In this document: piece by piece, positions 54,439 through 63,730 of the stretch
Layout of the letters: the number at the start of each line of letters is the position of its first letter
Position numbering within the stretch: the first letter of the stretch is position 1
Source of the DNA: Actinobacteria bacterium IMCC26077
GTDB taxonomy: Bacteria; Actinomycetota; Actinomycetes; Nanopelagicales; Nanopelagicaceae
Assembly: GCA_002284915.1 (NCBI GenBank)
Contig: CP015606.1
Span: 62,001-126,000, forward strand
DNA: 64,000 bases
Direction: 5' to 3'
Notes under the pieces: generated by a model
Told to the model about the DNA's origin: nothing
The model's input: only the letters and a program-made list of their open reading frames with translations
Databases searched by the model: none
Made by a program: the position numbers and the translations under genes

Positions 54439-55719
54439 CTAGACCCGACCCCCAAATGGAATGAGACCCGGTATGGAATAGATGGAGCTATACAAAAGAC
54501 CCTTTTTCGTATTGTGTGCTTCCCACATCATGCCATTGCCGGCATAAATGGTGATGTGGTGAATGGTGCTGATGTCAGCCTTATAGGAGTAGTAGAGCAA
54601 ATCACCGGGTTGCAGTTCGCTTAATGGCACTCGCTTAGTCCAGCTGTAATAAATTCGCGAGTTAACTCGATCCCATCCCGGATAGCCCAGTCCTGCAGAA
54701 CGATAAGCGGCATAAACTAGGCCGGAGCAGTCGAAACTATTTGGACCTTCACTGCCCCATACATAGGGCTTCCGAGCAATCACTTGTTTCTTTGCAAATT
54801 CAACAGCCTTTGCCCGAATCTCCTCAGTTGAACGAATTGTGGTACGCCCATTGCTAAATCCGATTCCGTTGACCGGCCAGATTTTGGCTTTCACATCAGT
54901 TTGCTCGGCACGTGCAGCTAGCGCCTCTTCAAGAATCGCTAATTGGCGTTGCTGTTCGAGAGTTACCCGCTTCTTGCGAGCGCTCAGAAGTTCTGCAATT
55001 AGCTGATTCTGCATCTTTTGTAACTTCTTAACTTCGACCTCTTGGGCAGCTCGAGCTTGGTCCGCCTCTTTCTTAGCTGCAGCGACCCGTGCCGTTGCAT
55101 CGGCTTGCTCTTGTCGTGCGGCGACTGCTTCAGCTCGCGCCTGCTCTGCTTCAATTTTTGCTAAGCGAGCAGATTCTTCGGCTACCTTGAGGCGAAGCAA
55201 GATGCTGCTGTTGTTCTCACCAACTGCGTCAAGTGTCGAGAGCCGATCCATGAGATCCTGCGGCCCATCAGCATGAAGTATCGAATCGAAATCAGTAAAA
55301 CCAGAGCCCATGATGTAGGCATTGGCAGCAACTTTGCCGATGTGATTCTTAGAGGCAACAACCGCGCTCTGGGCTTTATTGGATTTTGCTATCGCGACTT
55401 CTTCTTTCTTTCTCGCTGCATCTGCTTTCTTTGTCGCAATCTCTAGTTTTTTGACTTCTTGCAGGTACCTGTTCCGTGCCGCAACAGCTTTAGCCGTCAA
55501 AATCTTCAATTGATTCGATGCGGCGTTGAGTTTTGCTTTAGCTCGTTCGGCGGCAGCTTTCTTCTCTGCCTCTTTCTGCTTTGCTTCATTTATTTCGGCA
55601 ACGCTAGGTTTGCGAGTTTTGGCGTCAGCCGGAATGCCAGCTGAAATAGCGAGGAAAGTATTGAAGACGAGAAGCGTTGCCAATACGCGTTTTTTCAACA
55701 CGTGCACTCTCGCTCTCAT
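54439..55719 (-). CDS. Secreted NlpC/P60 peptidoglycan hydrolase with coiled coil
   Basis: 426-aa cell-wall endopeptidase of the RipA/RipB kind. Residues 1-33 are a signal peptide (ending ADA), about 40-265 form a long Ala/Lys/Glu-rich coiled coil, and 300-426 is the NlpC/P60 domain with catalytic Cys in FDCSGLVYAAY near 325 and His in HHITIYAG near 385. Such enzymes cut the D-Glu to meso-DAP bond during daughter-cell separation; the coiled coil usually blocks or positions the active site. The start codon lacks a ribosome-binding site, with GTG codons a few residues later as alternatives. Confidence 0.93.
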   Translation of the reverse strand: MRARVHVLKKRVLATLLVFNTFLAISAGIPADAKTRKPSVAEINEAKQKEAEKKAAAERAKAKLNAASNQLKILTAKAVAARNRYLQEVKKLEIATKKADAARKKEEVAIAKSNKAQSAVVASKNHIGKVAANAYIMGSGFTDFDSILHADGPQDLMDRLSTLDAVGENNSSILLRLKVAEESARLAKIEAEQARAEAVAARQEQADATARVAAAKKEADQARAAQEVEVKKLQKMQNQLIAELLSARKKRVTLEQQRQLAILEEALAARAEQTDVKAKIWPVNGIGFSNGRTTIRSTEEIRAKAVEFAKKQVIARKPYVWGSEGPNSFDCSGLVYAAYRSAGLGYPGWDRVNSRIYYSWTKRVPLSELQPGDLLYYSYKADISTIHHITIYAGNGMMWEAHNTKKGLLYSSIYSIPGLIPFGGRV

Positions 55720-55790
55720 TGCCGCTGGGCCGGGGAAGTCGCGACATATATAGGTATAAGGATAAAACAGAGAGGGGCGAAAATCGCGGA

Positions 55791-57422
55791 TTAACGCTTC
55801 ACATCGACATAGACAGTGACGGTCGCATTAGGGGGCAGATTTGCTCCTGGTCTCGGGCTTTGATCCACGATGCTCTTCACGCCACCGCTCTCACCTGCTG
55901 GAATATTGCTCTTATCGACGATCGCAACGTTTAGTGCGAGCGGAGTCAGCGCCACTTTTGCCTGTTCCTCTGTGAGCCCAGTCATATCAGGAACAACCCG
56001 ACCGAACTTTCCAGGGTTCATCGCAATCGAAAGTGTGACTGGCAAGGGGATGCTGCGGAGAGTGCCATCGCTATTTTTCGACAGCCACTCGGGCTTCGAA
56101 CAATCCGTTGGAATGCATGGACGATGGAGCCATGCCCGCATATTTCCACCGCCGTTAGCAAGTAATGGAGTCTGCAGATAGATGCCATCGCCGGTGTACT
56201 TGCCACCCAGCGAGGATGGGTTCTGCAGAATCGCCTTCTTCAAACCTAAGGCAAGCTCATCTGCAGTGAGTGGAAAATTATTAAGAGGCTCACCCAGGTA
56301 AATGGTCAAAATTGATTTTGCTCGAAGGACCGTTCCTGCAGGAAATGCATATTTAGGATCAAATAGATCAAGAGAGGTATCCCGGATGCTCCATCCAGAA
56401 AGATTGATATCTCGATCGGTGCTGTTCCGCAGTAATACATACTCACCAAAGGGATTCTCGTTTGCCAATGGCGAATCTGTCTCAGTCCACAATTCAATTG
56501 CACCAAGTGGAGTCTTCTCATTCTCATTCTTACAAAGCGCGCCAGACCAGAGACCCACACCCTTTTTCGCCGCCTCATTAAGTAACTCTAAATAGCCCTG
56601 ATTCCGGACATACTCATTCTCATTGGGAAACCACATTGCTAAACCAGCTTCAATCAATTTTGCTTGCACATCAATAGTGAAATTACCCTGGGCATCTTTT
56701 GCAAAGATGTACCGATAAGGGCGAGCAAGCGCCTCATAGTTATTTGCTGAAGCGTAATTATTCGACCGTAGCTGAACTTCTGTACCAATTGGCAAGAGCG
56801 ATTTCATGAATTTCGACGCCTCAAGGCCACCGCACTGCGCAAAATGTGTTGGCTTAGCCGTCTCTGGCGCCTGGATGCCAATTTGGCGGACATTTAATTG
56901 ACCACGACAGGTCTGGACATCAACTGTGTCGCCATCTTCTACTCGAACTACCGTTCCAGTCTCCCAAATCGACTCCCCATCGAGTGCGACGGCTGGTGGA
57001 CACTCCGGGGGTAGATAAGCAGTAGGACGCGATGCGATGAATTCTGTGAATAACTGGGGGCTCTTTTGAATTCTTTTGAAAAGTAGATCACTTTTACTCT
57101 TGATTTGAACTTCGCTGGAGAACGTCTTATAAAGATTTTGGATTTGAGCACGGAGAAAATTTTGCGCAGCTTGGAATTCTTGTCCCTTACCACCAGTCTC
57201 TGCTCGCAAACGTAAGAATTCTTCTTGAGCGAAAGTTGTGCGATCAAGAAGAGGCGCAATTGCACTCGTTAGCGAGCTAAATTTTCCCTGAATCGCATCT
57301 ACTTGATCGGCAGGAATAGTTAATTCACTTATCGATGAAATCGCATTACTTGGTTGGAGATTTCCAAAGAGCAAAGTTGCGACAGTTGCTATTGAGGTAA
57401 GCCAGCGGACAGTACGCGACAT
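55791..57422 (-). CDS. Secreted thermonuclease-like protein with lamin-tail and PASTA domains
   Basis: 543 aa. Residues 1-27 are a signal peptide. About 30-125 is helical; about 150-295 is a staphylococcal nuclease-like domain with VRVEDGDTVDV near 162 and the RQIGIQAPET segment; the catalytic Arg/Glu pair is not fully certain. About 310-420 is a lamin-tail-like beta domain (GEYVLLRNSTDRDINLSGWSIRD, then FPAGTVL). About 475-543 is a PASTA repeat (VPDMTGLTEEQAKVAL...VDQSPRPGANLPPNATVTV, in parts), a module that binds peptidoglycan. It follows the DMT transporter gene by 2 nt. It is probably a wall-associated nuclease that gains nucleotides and phosphate from DNA or RNA outside the cell. Confidence 0.82.
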   Translation of the reverse strand: MSRTVRWLTSIATVATLLFGNLQPSNAISSISELTIPADQVDAIQGKFSSLTSAIAPLLDRTTFAQEEFLRLRAETGGKGQEFQAAQNFLRAQIQNLYKTFSSEVQIKSKSDLLFKRIQKSPQLFTEFIASRPTAYLPPECPPAVALDGESIWETGTVVRVEDGDTVDVQTCRGQLNVRQIGIQAPETAKPTHFAQCGGLEASKFMKSLLPIGTEVQLRSNNYASANNYEALARPYRYIFAKDAQGNFTIDVQAKLIEAGLAMWFPNENEYVRNQGYLELLNEAAKKGVGLWSGALCKNENEKTPLGAIELWTETDSPLANENPFGEYVLLRNSTDRDINLSGWSIRDTSLDLFDPKYAFPAGTVLRAKSILTIYLGEPLNNFPLTADELALGLKKAILQNPSSLGGKYTGDGIYLQTPLLANGGGNMRAWLHRPCIPTDCSKPEWLSKNSDGTLRSIPLPVTLSIAMNPGKFGRVVPDMTGLTEEQAKVALTPLALNVAIVDKSNIPAGESGGVKSIVDQSPRPGANLPPNATVTVYVDVKR

Positions 57423-57424
57423 CT

Positions 57425-58276
57425 TTACGCCATCGTAAGGCAGGCTGCCGCGGCGAGCGCTAGCACAACCCCAATATTCTGAATTACTCGAAGACGTTCA
57501 TGTAACACGTAACGAGCTAAGACCGCAGTCGCCGCAGGATAGAGTGAGGCTAATACTGCGACTATTGCGAGAACTCCTTTTTGGGTGGCAATTTGATAGA
57601 TGCCATTTGCAGAAGCATCGAAAATGCCAGCGACGATTGCGAGCGTCCATGGAAATGGTTGTGAATTCTCATCTTTGGAGATTGCCTTAAGCCGCAACAA
57701 GAAGAAGGCTCCTACGAAAAGAAAGCCAAACCAACGCGCAATCGTTGAGGTCCAAATTCCTTGATTTGAAGGGGCCAGCCCTAAGACTGTGAGATAGGAA
57801 CCGATCAAAGTGCCACTGGCGACACAGATGAGCAAGGTACTCAGAGAGATTCGTTGAGTTTGATCACTCTTGCGCTCTTGACTGACGAGAATCACCGAAA
57901 GTGCCGCAAGCGCCATGCCGAAATACCCAATAGCTGAGACGCTATCTCCTCGGAGTAATCCGGTAATGACCGGAACAAACCCTGCCATGAGCGCGGTGAT
58001 TGGCGAGACGATTCCCATCGGCCCGCGGCTAAGGGCGACATAAAGAAGTGCGATTGCAGGTACGCCAAAGAAGGCGGCGAAGAAACCAAAGAGATATGAA
58101 TCGCTATTGAGCTCGCCTGGAATTAAGAAGATTGAGAAAAAAGTAACGACAATTGCGCCGGATAAGTAGGAGACGGGGAGTACGCGAACTATTCGAGTCC
58201 GGCGCGAAGCTAGGCCCCCCAGAAAATCCGCTAGGCCCCAGGTCAGACTCGAGATCAACGCGAGTAACGGCGCCAC
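57425..58276 (-). CDS. EamA/DMT-family transporter
   Basis: 283-aa inner-membrane protein with ten predicted helices in two EamA-type repeats (AFFGVPAIALLYVALSRGPMG; GIFDASANGIYQIATQKGVLA, in parts). Export or import of a metabolite is likely; the substrate is unknown. I choose the GTG at 58276, preceded by AGGAG, because longer starts would run into the divergent methyltransferase start at 58320. The secreted nuclease gene follows at 2 nt. Confidence 0.82.
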   Translation of the reverse strand: MAPLLALISSLTWGLADFLGGLASRRTRIVRVLPVSYLSGAIVVTFFSIFLIPGELNSDSYLFGFFAAFFGVPAIALLYVALSRGPMGIVSPITALMAGFVPVITGLLRGDSVSAIGYFGMALAALSVILVSQERKSDQTQRISLSTLLICVASGTLIGSYLTVLGLAPSNQGIWTSTIARWFGFLFVGAFFLLRLKAISKDENSQPFPWTLAIVAGIFDASANGIYQIATQKGVLAIVAVLASLYPAATAVLARYVLHERLRVIQNIGVVLALAAAACLTMA

Positions 58277-58319
58277 TAGACTCCTAACATCGAGTAGAGG
58301 TTTATTGGAGTTTCTACAC

Positions 58320-58985
58320 ATGACAACAGAGCCAGGTGCAGGGGAATTCTATCCCTTCGTTGGCGTCGGGCCACATCCGAAACCTTGGCCTGTCGGAAAT
58401 CATTACGACCCAGAGTTACTCGAAAACGGTGATAAGCGAAATGTTCTCGATGAGTATCGATATTGGACGGTGGCGGCGATAGTTGCCGATCTCAATAAGA
58501 AACGTAATCCACTCCACATCGCAGTCGAGAATTGGAAACATGATCTCAACATCGGATCTCTAATTCGTACCGCAAATGCATTTAATGTCGAAGGCATTCA
58601 TATTGTAGGAAAGCGAGATTGGAATCGACGTGGTGCGATGGTCACCGATAGGTACATGAATGTGGTCCACCACCCCACTGTCACAGACTTTGCCGAGTGG
58701 GCTAAGAGTCAGAATTTGCCGATAATTGGTATCGACAACATCGAAGTAAGTCAGCGCCTTGAGCACCGGCCATTACCAAAAGCATGCATTCTCTTCTTCG
58801 GGCAAGAAGGCTCTGGAATGTCTGATGAAGCCGTAGCAGTCTGCCGCGAAGTCCTCGCCATCGAACAATATGGGTCTACCCGTTCGATAAACGCATCTGC
58901 GGCAGGAGCAATTGCTATGTATGCCTGGGGCTTACAGCACCTTTCACCAAAAGACGGCAATCACAATGTTGGTAAAGGTCAATAA
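58320..58985 (+). CDS. SpoU-family tRNA/rRNA 2'-O-methyltransferase
   Basis: 221-aa knotted methyltransferase without an added substrate domain. The three SpoU motifs are HDLNIGSLIRTANAF near residue 70, FFGQEGSGMSDEAV near 160 and EQYGSTRSINASAAGAIAMYAW near 180-200 (in parts). It differs from RlmB elsewhere in this window by lacking the N-terminal domain; the RNA target is unknown. The ATG at 58320 has GGAG about 9 nt upstream. It overlaps the convergent membrane-protein gene by 42 bp. Confidence 0.9.
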   Translation: MTTEPGAGEFYPFVGVGPHPKPWPVGNHYDPELLENGDKRNVLDEYRYWTVAAIVADLNKKRNPLHIAVENWKHDLNIGSLIRTANAFNVEGIHIVGKRDWNRRGAMVTDRYMNVVHHPTVTDFAEWAKSQNLPIIGIDNIEVSQRLEHRPLPKACILFFGQEGSGMSDEAVAVCREVLAIEQYGSTRSINASAAGAIAMYAWGLQHLSPKDGNHNVGKGQ

Positions 58986-59318
58986 TCCAACAGTTGCCCA
59001 TGCAGGGGTATCTCCGTGAAGTGAATCTTTGCTCCGCTTCTTGCTGGTATATCCAAGGATAAGAATCACGAGCAAGATAAGTAACTTCACCGAGATTTTG
59101 CTGTTATCAAAGAGTGGATATGCATTTGGATCTTGATCGTTGAGCGGATAGCGCACACCAACGAGCACTATTCCAGCAACTAACGAGAGCAAGGCGCCGT
59201 GAAGCATGCCATTGGTAATTAACTTACTTTGGGCGCTGATCTGCGCCAGAAAACCACCAAAGAGAGCTGCCAAACCTACGAAATGTAGAACCAGAAAGAT
59301 ATTGCTCACTGCTTCCAT
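58944..59318 (-). CDS. Small integral membrane protein
   Basis: 124 aa with three to four hydrophobic helices (about 5-25, 38-56, 72-90 and 105-124). No motif known to me; similar small four-helix proteins of unknown function are widespread in Actinobacteria. The gene follows an EamA transporter gene by 2 nt, so all three minus-strand membrane-protein genes here (58944, 59321, 60226) may form one transcript. Confidence 0.75.
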   Translation of the reverse strand: MEAVSNIFLVLHFVGLAALFGGFLAQISAQSKLITNGMLHGALLSLVAGIVLVGVRYPLNDQDPNAYPLFDNSKISVKLLILLVILILGYTSKKRSKDSLHGDTPAWATVGLLTFTNIVIAVFW

Positions 59319-59320
59319 GT

Positions 59321-60229
59321 TTACTCCTTAAAAACCTTTAGCCGACCTTGTGCTAGCGCGCTACCGACAAGGACAATTAAACCCCCAACCGGTTCGTTCC
59401 AAGTTAACGGCTCACCGAGCAACAACAAACCAAGCACTACGGCTACCAGTGGCGTTATGTAGGTGACGGTGCTTGCTATAGAAGCGCCGGCAAGTGCGAC
59501 ATTACGGAAATTCCAAATGTATGCAAAACCAGTTCCAAATATCCCTAAGGCAAGAATAGAAAATATTGCGCTAGCAGATGGTCGGTAGGAATCAACACCG
59601 TGATAGATGAAGAAGGGCAACAGTGTGGCGGCAGAGAGCGTCACTTGTATTGTCGCTAAAAGTTCCGATTTCAGATTTCGATTCATCACGAATTTTGAGG
59701 AATAAGGGAATGAAATCCCGTAACAAGTGACCGCGAGCAGGAGCGCCCCGAATGCGCTCCACGAGAAGTTGCCGAGCGACTGGCCTACAACTAAAACGAT
59801 AAGCACGCCGAGGAAACCAAGAACAATGCCAAAAATCCGGTTAATTGTCAGCCGCTCTGTTCTGAAAATTACCAAGATCATCAAAACGCTCATGATCGGC
59901 GTGAAGGCATTCATGATGCTGGCCAAAATCGATGAAACGCGTTCTTGAGCGAACGCAAACAAAATTCCAGGAAACACATTTAAAAATAGGCCGACTACCC
60001 AGAGATGAAAGTAAAGCTTCCAATCACGAACAATTGGGATTCGCTTGTACAACAAGACACACCAAAGTGAACCGGCACCGAAAAAACAACGAAGGAAGGC
60101 AACTCCGACTGGAGTGAGGAAAGTCAGTGACTTTTCGATAAAGAGAAAGGACGCGCCCCAAACGATTCCAAGGGCGATATAGGTGGGAAGCCAATTCTGG
60201 CTTCTCTGAGGATTTAGTGAGTTAGTCAA
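59321..60229 (-). CDS. EamA/DMT-family transporter, copy A
   Basis: 302-aa ten-helix transporter with two EamA repeats; each ends with the familiar pattern of a late helix after TPLVAVVLGLLLLGEPLTWNEP (in parts). It overlaps copy B by 4 bp and clearly resembles it (shared LTWNEPVGGLIVL/VTWNEPVGGVIVI endings, SFLFIEKSL/SFMFIEIAL starts), so the pair arose by tandem duplication and may work as a heterodimer. Substrate unknown. Confidence 0.88.
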   Translation of the reverse strand: MTNSLNPQRSQNWLPTYIALGIVWGASFLFIEKSLTFLTPVGVAFLRCFFGAGSLWCVLLYKRIPIVRDWKLYFHLWVVGLFLNVFPGILFAFAQERVSSILASIMNAFTPIMSVLMILVIFRTERLTINRIFGIVLGFLGVLIVLVVGQSLGNFSWSAFGALLLAVTCYGISFPYSSKFVMNRNLKSELLATIQVTLSAATLLPFFIYHGVDSYRPSASAIFSILALGIFGTGFAYIWNFRNVALAGASIASTVTYITPLVAVVLGLLLLGEPLTWNEPVGGLIVLVGSALAQGRLKVFKE

Positions 60230-61110
60230 CGGTTTGCCCGAGATCTCTGCGTGATTGCGTTGCCAAGAATCACGATGACACCGCCCACAGGTTCATTCCA
60301 AGTAACCGGCTCATTAAGCACTATGACTCCAGCAATCACCGCCACGATAGGGGTCACGAAGTTTACGGTGGCCGCTACCGAGCTGCCTACAGCTGAGACA
60401 ATTTGGTAATTCCATGCGAAGGCAAATCCGGTTGAGAAGATTCCGATAATCGAGATTGCGAATATCGGCCCAATTGAGAAGTCATATGAATTAAAGCCAT
60501 AGAGAACAAAAGCTGGGAAGAGCACGACTGCAGCAATTGTTACTTGGATTGTTGCCAATGCAACTGGCGGATAGTTCTTAGGCGAGATGTATTTGGCGAT
60601 TATCGGCGCGACTAATCCGAAAGATGTGACTGCAATGAGTAAGAAAAGATAAGCCCACCATGGGGCGCTCTCGATATCCCAAATTCCGAAGACCACCGCC
60701 ACGCCAAAGAACGCCAGCAAGATTCCAAAAATTTGTATTGGCTTGATGGCCTCATGCTTGAAGAGAAGTAAGGTGAATATCACTGCAAAAATCGGAGACA
60801 TCGCATTGACGATTCCGGTGAGCGAAGATGTCACCTCTGTCTGTGCAAATGGCACGATGACTACTGGGATGATGTTCGAGCAGAGGCCAATCAGGAAGAT
60901 CCAGCCAAAAACTGATCGATCTCGTGGAATCGAAATCTTCTTGTAGAACAAGTACCCCCACAGGACTGCCGCGCCGAGAAGGTTCCTCACAAAAGCGATA
61001 CCGAATGGGCTGAAGACTGGGAGCGCAATCTCGATGAACATAAACGAGAGGCCCCAGGTCAGACTGAGCAGTAGGTATGGCGCCAACCATCGCCGTGAAT
61101 TCAACCGCAC
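60226..61110 (-). CDS. EamA/DMT-family transporter, copy B
   Basis: 294-aa ten-helix transporter, paralogue of copy A. The start at the GTG at 61110 is uncertain; a TTG two codons later with GGGG upstream is an alternative. It probably heads the transcript that also carries copy A and the small membrane protein. Amino-acid or metabolite export is the common role in the family, but nothing here fixes it. Confidence 0.87.
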   Translation of the reverse strand: MRLNSRRWLAPYLLLSLTWGLSFMFIEIALPVFSPFGIAFVRNLLGAAVLWGYLFYKKISIPRDRSVFGWIFLIGLCSNIIPVVIVPFAQTEVTSSLTGIVNAMSPIFAVIFTLLLFKHEAIKPIQIFGILLAFFGVAVVFGIWDIESAPWWAYLFLLIAVTSFGLVAPIIAKYISPKNYPPVALATIQVTIAAVVLFPAFVLYGFNSYDFSIGPIFAISIIGIFSTGFAFAWNYQIVSAVGSSVAATVNFVTPIVAVIAGVIVLNEPVTWNEPVGGVIVILGNAITQRSRANR

Positions 61111-61201
61111 TACCCCGTTCTGCCCCTATTTTTCGCCGTGATGGAATACTACTCATGTTACGGAGCAAGAATCACTACCTGAGATTCAAAGAGGGAGCAT
61201 C

Positions 61202-62689
61202 GTGGAACTGGTCAAGCATTGGATAAATGGGAGCGAAGTTGCAAGTGCGAGCGGTCGCAAAGGTGATGTCTTCAATCCAGCTCTAGGCACGATTTCAAAG
61301 CAGGTAGATTTTGCTGATATCGCCACCATTAATTCGGCAGTTGAAGATGCTAAGCGCGCATTTACTCTATGGAGTCAGACTTCTCTTACCAAGCGCGTGC
61401 AAATCCTCTTTGCGTTTAGACACTTGCTCAATAGTAAAAAAGAGGAGTTAGCAGCAATCATCACTTCTGAACATGGCAAAGTCCTGTCAGATGCTCTTGG
61501 TGAAGTTACCCGCGGTTTAGAAGTTGTTGAATTCGCCTGCGGCATCCCACATCTACTTAAAGGTGGATACTCTGAAGGGGTCTCGCAAGGTGTTGATGTC
61601 TACTCCATCCGCCAACCTCTGGGAGTTTGCGCAATCATTTCGCCATTTAACTTCCCGGCAATGGTGCCAATGTGGTTCTTTCCAATTGCAATCGCCGCTG
61701 GAAATACGGTAATCATCAAACCAAGCGAGAAAGACCCTTCTGCCACTAACTTCATCGCGAAACTTTGGAAAGAGGCAGGGCTACCTGATGGCGTTTTCAA
61801 CGTTATCCATGGCGACAAGGTTGCAGTTGATCGCTTGCTTGAGCATCCTGATATTGCATCGCTCTCATTCGTTGGTTCAACCTCAATCGCGAAATATGTT
61901 TATGAGAATGGGACCAAGAACGGCAAACGAGTACAAGCGCTCGGTGGCGCAAAGAATCACATGCTCGTTCTTCCCGATGCAGACCTTGATCTCACTGCCG
62001 ACTCGGCAATTAACGCTGGTTTTGGTTCTGCCGGTGAGCGATGCATGGCGATATCTGCAGTAGTGGTCGTCGAACCGGTTGGTGATCAACTGGTGGAAAA
62101 GATTCGCGAACGGATGAAGAAACTTAAAACCGGTGATGGCACCAAAGGCAGTGATATGGGCCCTCTGGTCACCAAAGTTCATCGAGATAAGGTCGCCTCC
62201 TACGTTGACGCTGGAGTCAAAGAAGGAGCCACACTCGTCGAAGATGGGCGAAATGCCACAGTCGATGGCGCAACTGAGGGCTTTTGGCTCGGGCCAACGC
62301 TCTTTGATCATGTTCAGCCTTCGATGTCTATCTATAAAGATGAGATCTTCGGCCCGGTGCTCAGTGTGATTCGAGTTAAGAGTTATGAAGAGGGCCTAAA
62401 TCTCATCAACTCACATCAGTATGGTAATGGCACTGCAATCTTCACGAACGATGGTGGCGCAGCTCGTAAATTCCAGAATGAAGTACTCGTTGGCATGGTT
62501 GGAATCAATGTGCCGATTCCAGTACCGGTCGCTTACTACTCATTTGGTGGTTGGAAGAGCTCGCTCTTTGGTGATTCGCATGCACACGGAACTGAAGGCG
62601 TCCACTTCTTTACTCGAGGTAAAGTCGTGACCAGCCGCTGGCTAGACCCTAGCCATGGCGGAATCAACCTTGGGTTCCCACAAAACTAA
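61202..62689 (+). CDS. mmsA: Methylmalonate-semialdehyde dehydrogenase (CoA-acylating)
   Basis: 495-aa aldehyde dehydrogenase-superfamily enzyme that oxidises methylmalonate or malonate semialdehyde with NAD and CoA, giving propionyl- or acetyl-CoA, in valine or myo-inositol breakdown. MmsA-specific stretches are GEVTRGLEVVEFACGIPHLLKG near residue 105 (in parts), ISPFNFPAMVPMWFFPIA near 148 and the catalytic Cys in GSAGERCMAISAVV near 281. AGGGAG before the GTG start is a ribosome-binding site. It stands alone, so the pathway it serves is not shown here. Confidence 0.93.
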   Translation: MELVKHWINGSEVASASGRKGDVFNPALGTISKQVDFADIATINSAVEDAKRAFTLWSQTSLTKRVQILFAFRHLLNSKKEELAAIITSEHGKVLSDALGEVTRGLEVVEFACGIPHLLKGGYSEGVSQGVDVYSIRQPLGVCAIISPFNFPAMVPMWFFPIAIAAGNTVIIKPSEKDPSATNFIAKLWKEAGLPDGVFNVIHGDKVAVDRLLEHPDIASLSFVGSTSIAKYVYENGTKNGKRVQALGGAKNHMLVLPDADLDLTADSAINAGFGSAGERCMAISAVVVVEPVGDQLVEKIRERMKKLKTGDGTKGSDMGPLVTKVHRDKVASYVDAGVKEGATLVEDGRNATVDGATEGFWLGPTLFDHVQPSMSIYKDEIFGPVLSVIRVKSYEEGLNLINSHQYGNGTAIFTNDGGAARKFQNEVLVGMVGINVPIPVPVAYYSFGGWKSSLFGDSHAHGTEGVHFFTRGKVVTSRWLDPSHGGINLGFPQN

Positions 62690-62708
62690 AGCGGCGCTAC
62701 TAATGGTT

Positions 62709-63719
62709 TCAGCGCGTGGTATCCACCACGATTTTGAAAGCATTCTTATCGCTTATTAGTCGATCAAAACCCTTGCTAACTACCTCATCCAGCGCAATTA
62801 CATCGGTAAGTAATGGTTTGGTATCAATAGCTGGTCCGGCCAGTAATGCGATTGCTGCCGCAACATCGACATCCCACATATGAGCTGCAGTGCCTTGGAT
62901 TCGCTTCTCGCTTAGAACGAAATTGAGTAGATGAAAACTCTCTTCTTCGGGGCGGAAGCCAACAAGGACAAGAGTGCCAGCATTTCTGAGCTTCTCCAGT
63001 GATTTAGCAGTTGTTCCTTTGACACCGGAGCACTCGAGCAATGAATCAAATTCATCGCAGTGGGCCCACTCTTTTTCGATGAGTGGATTGAGCGTTTCGA
63101 ATCCCAGGCCTCGAGCTACCGCTTGTCGTACGGGATTTGGCTCATAAACGACTACTTGGGCTGCGCCAAAGGCTCGAGCAACTTGTGCAATCAACAGACC
63201 GACAGTGCCACCACCAGTAACGGCAACTTTCGTTCCTGGAATAGTCGGAACTTTGTTTAAGGCCCGCACTGCTACCGACATCGGTTCGGCGAACACAGCT
63301 ACATCCGCTGATACATGACTTGGCACCTCGATCCAACGGGTCGGATCAGTTGCCATGAATTCAGCCATACCGCCATCACACGTCAGGCCGATGCACTCAT
63401 AGCTCTTACAAATTCCCTCTTCGTGACGATCGCAGTAATAGCAATTACCGCAACCAACAATTCCATCGGGAACTACTAACGTTCCAGGTTTCAACTTTCC
63501 GAGTGGATCTTCAATAACACGTCCAAGATATTCATGGCCAATAATCATTGGCATTCGCATCTTTGGAATGATGACGGGACCGATCAAGTACTCCTCAAGA
63601 TCGGTACCGCAGATTCCTACGCGTTCCATCGCCACCAAAGTCTGACCTTCAGGTACCTGTGGCTTAGGAACCTCCTCGATCCGTAGATCTTTGGGACCAT
63701 GGAATCGTGCTGCGCGCAT
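62709..63719 (-). CDS. Zinc-binding dehydrogenase of the threonine/sorbitol dehydrogenase group
   Basis: 336-aa MDR enzyme. Catalytic zinc motifs are GICGTDLEEYL near residue 36 and GHEYLGRV near 61; structural-zinc cysteines are CGNCYYCDRHEEGIC near 90; the NAD motif is VTGGGTVGLLIAQ near 167. Enzymes of this group oxidise secondary alcohols of polyols, inositol or threonine. Ribosome-binding site GGAGG is 4 nt before the ATG. It is convergent with mmsA; an inositol or polyol pathway would unite the two, but this is a guess. Confidence 0.88.
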   Translation of the reverse strand: MRAARFHGPKDLRIEEVPKPQVPEGQTLVAMERVGICGTDLEEYLIGPVIIPKMRMPMIIGHEYLGRVIEDPLGKLKPGTLVVPDGIVGCGNCYYCDRHEEGICKSYECIGLTCDGGMAEFMATDPTRWIEVPSHVSADVAVFAEPMSVAVRALNKVPTIPGTKVAVTGGGTVGLLIAQVARAFGAAQVVVYEPNPVRQAVARGLGFETLNPLIEKEWAHCDEFDSLLECSGVKGTTAKSLEKLRNAGTLVLVGFRPEEESFHLLNFVLSEKRIQGTAAHMWDVDVAAAIALLAGPAIDTKPLLTDVIALDEVVSKGFDRLISDKNAFKIVVDTTR

Positions 63720-63730
63720 CTTGCCTCCGC

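Noticed and set aside
61524-62311. Several open frames on both strands inside mmsA
   Set aside because: All are shadows of the aldehyde dehydrogenase coding sequence.
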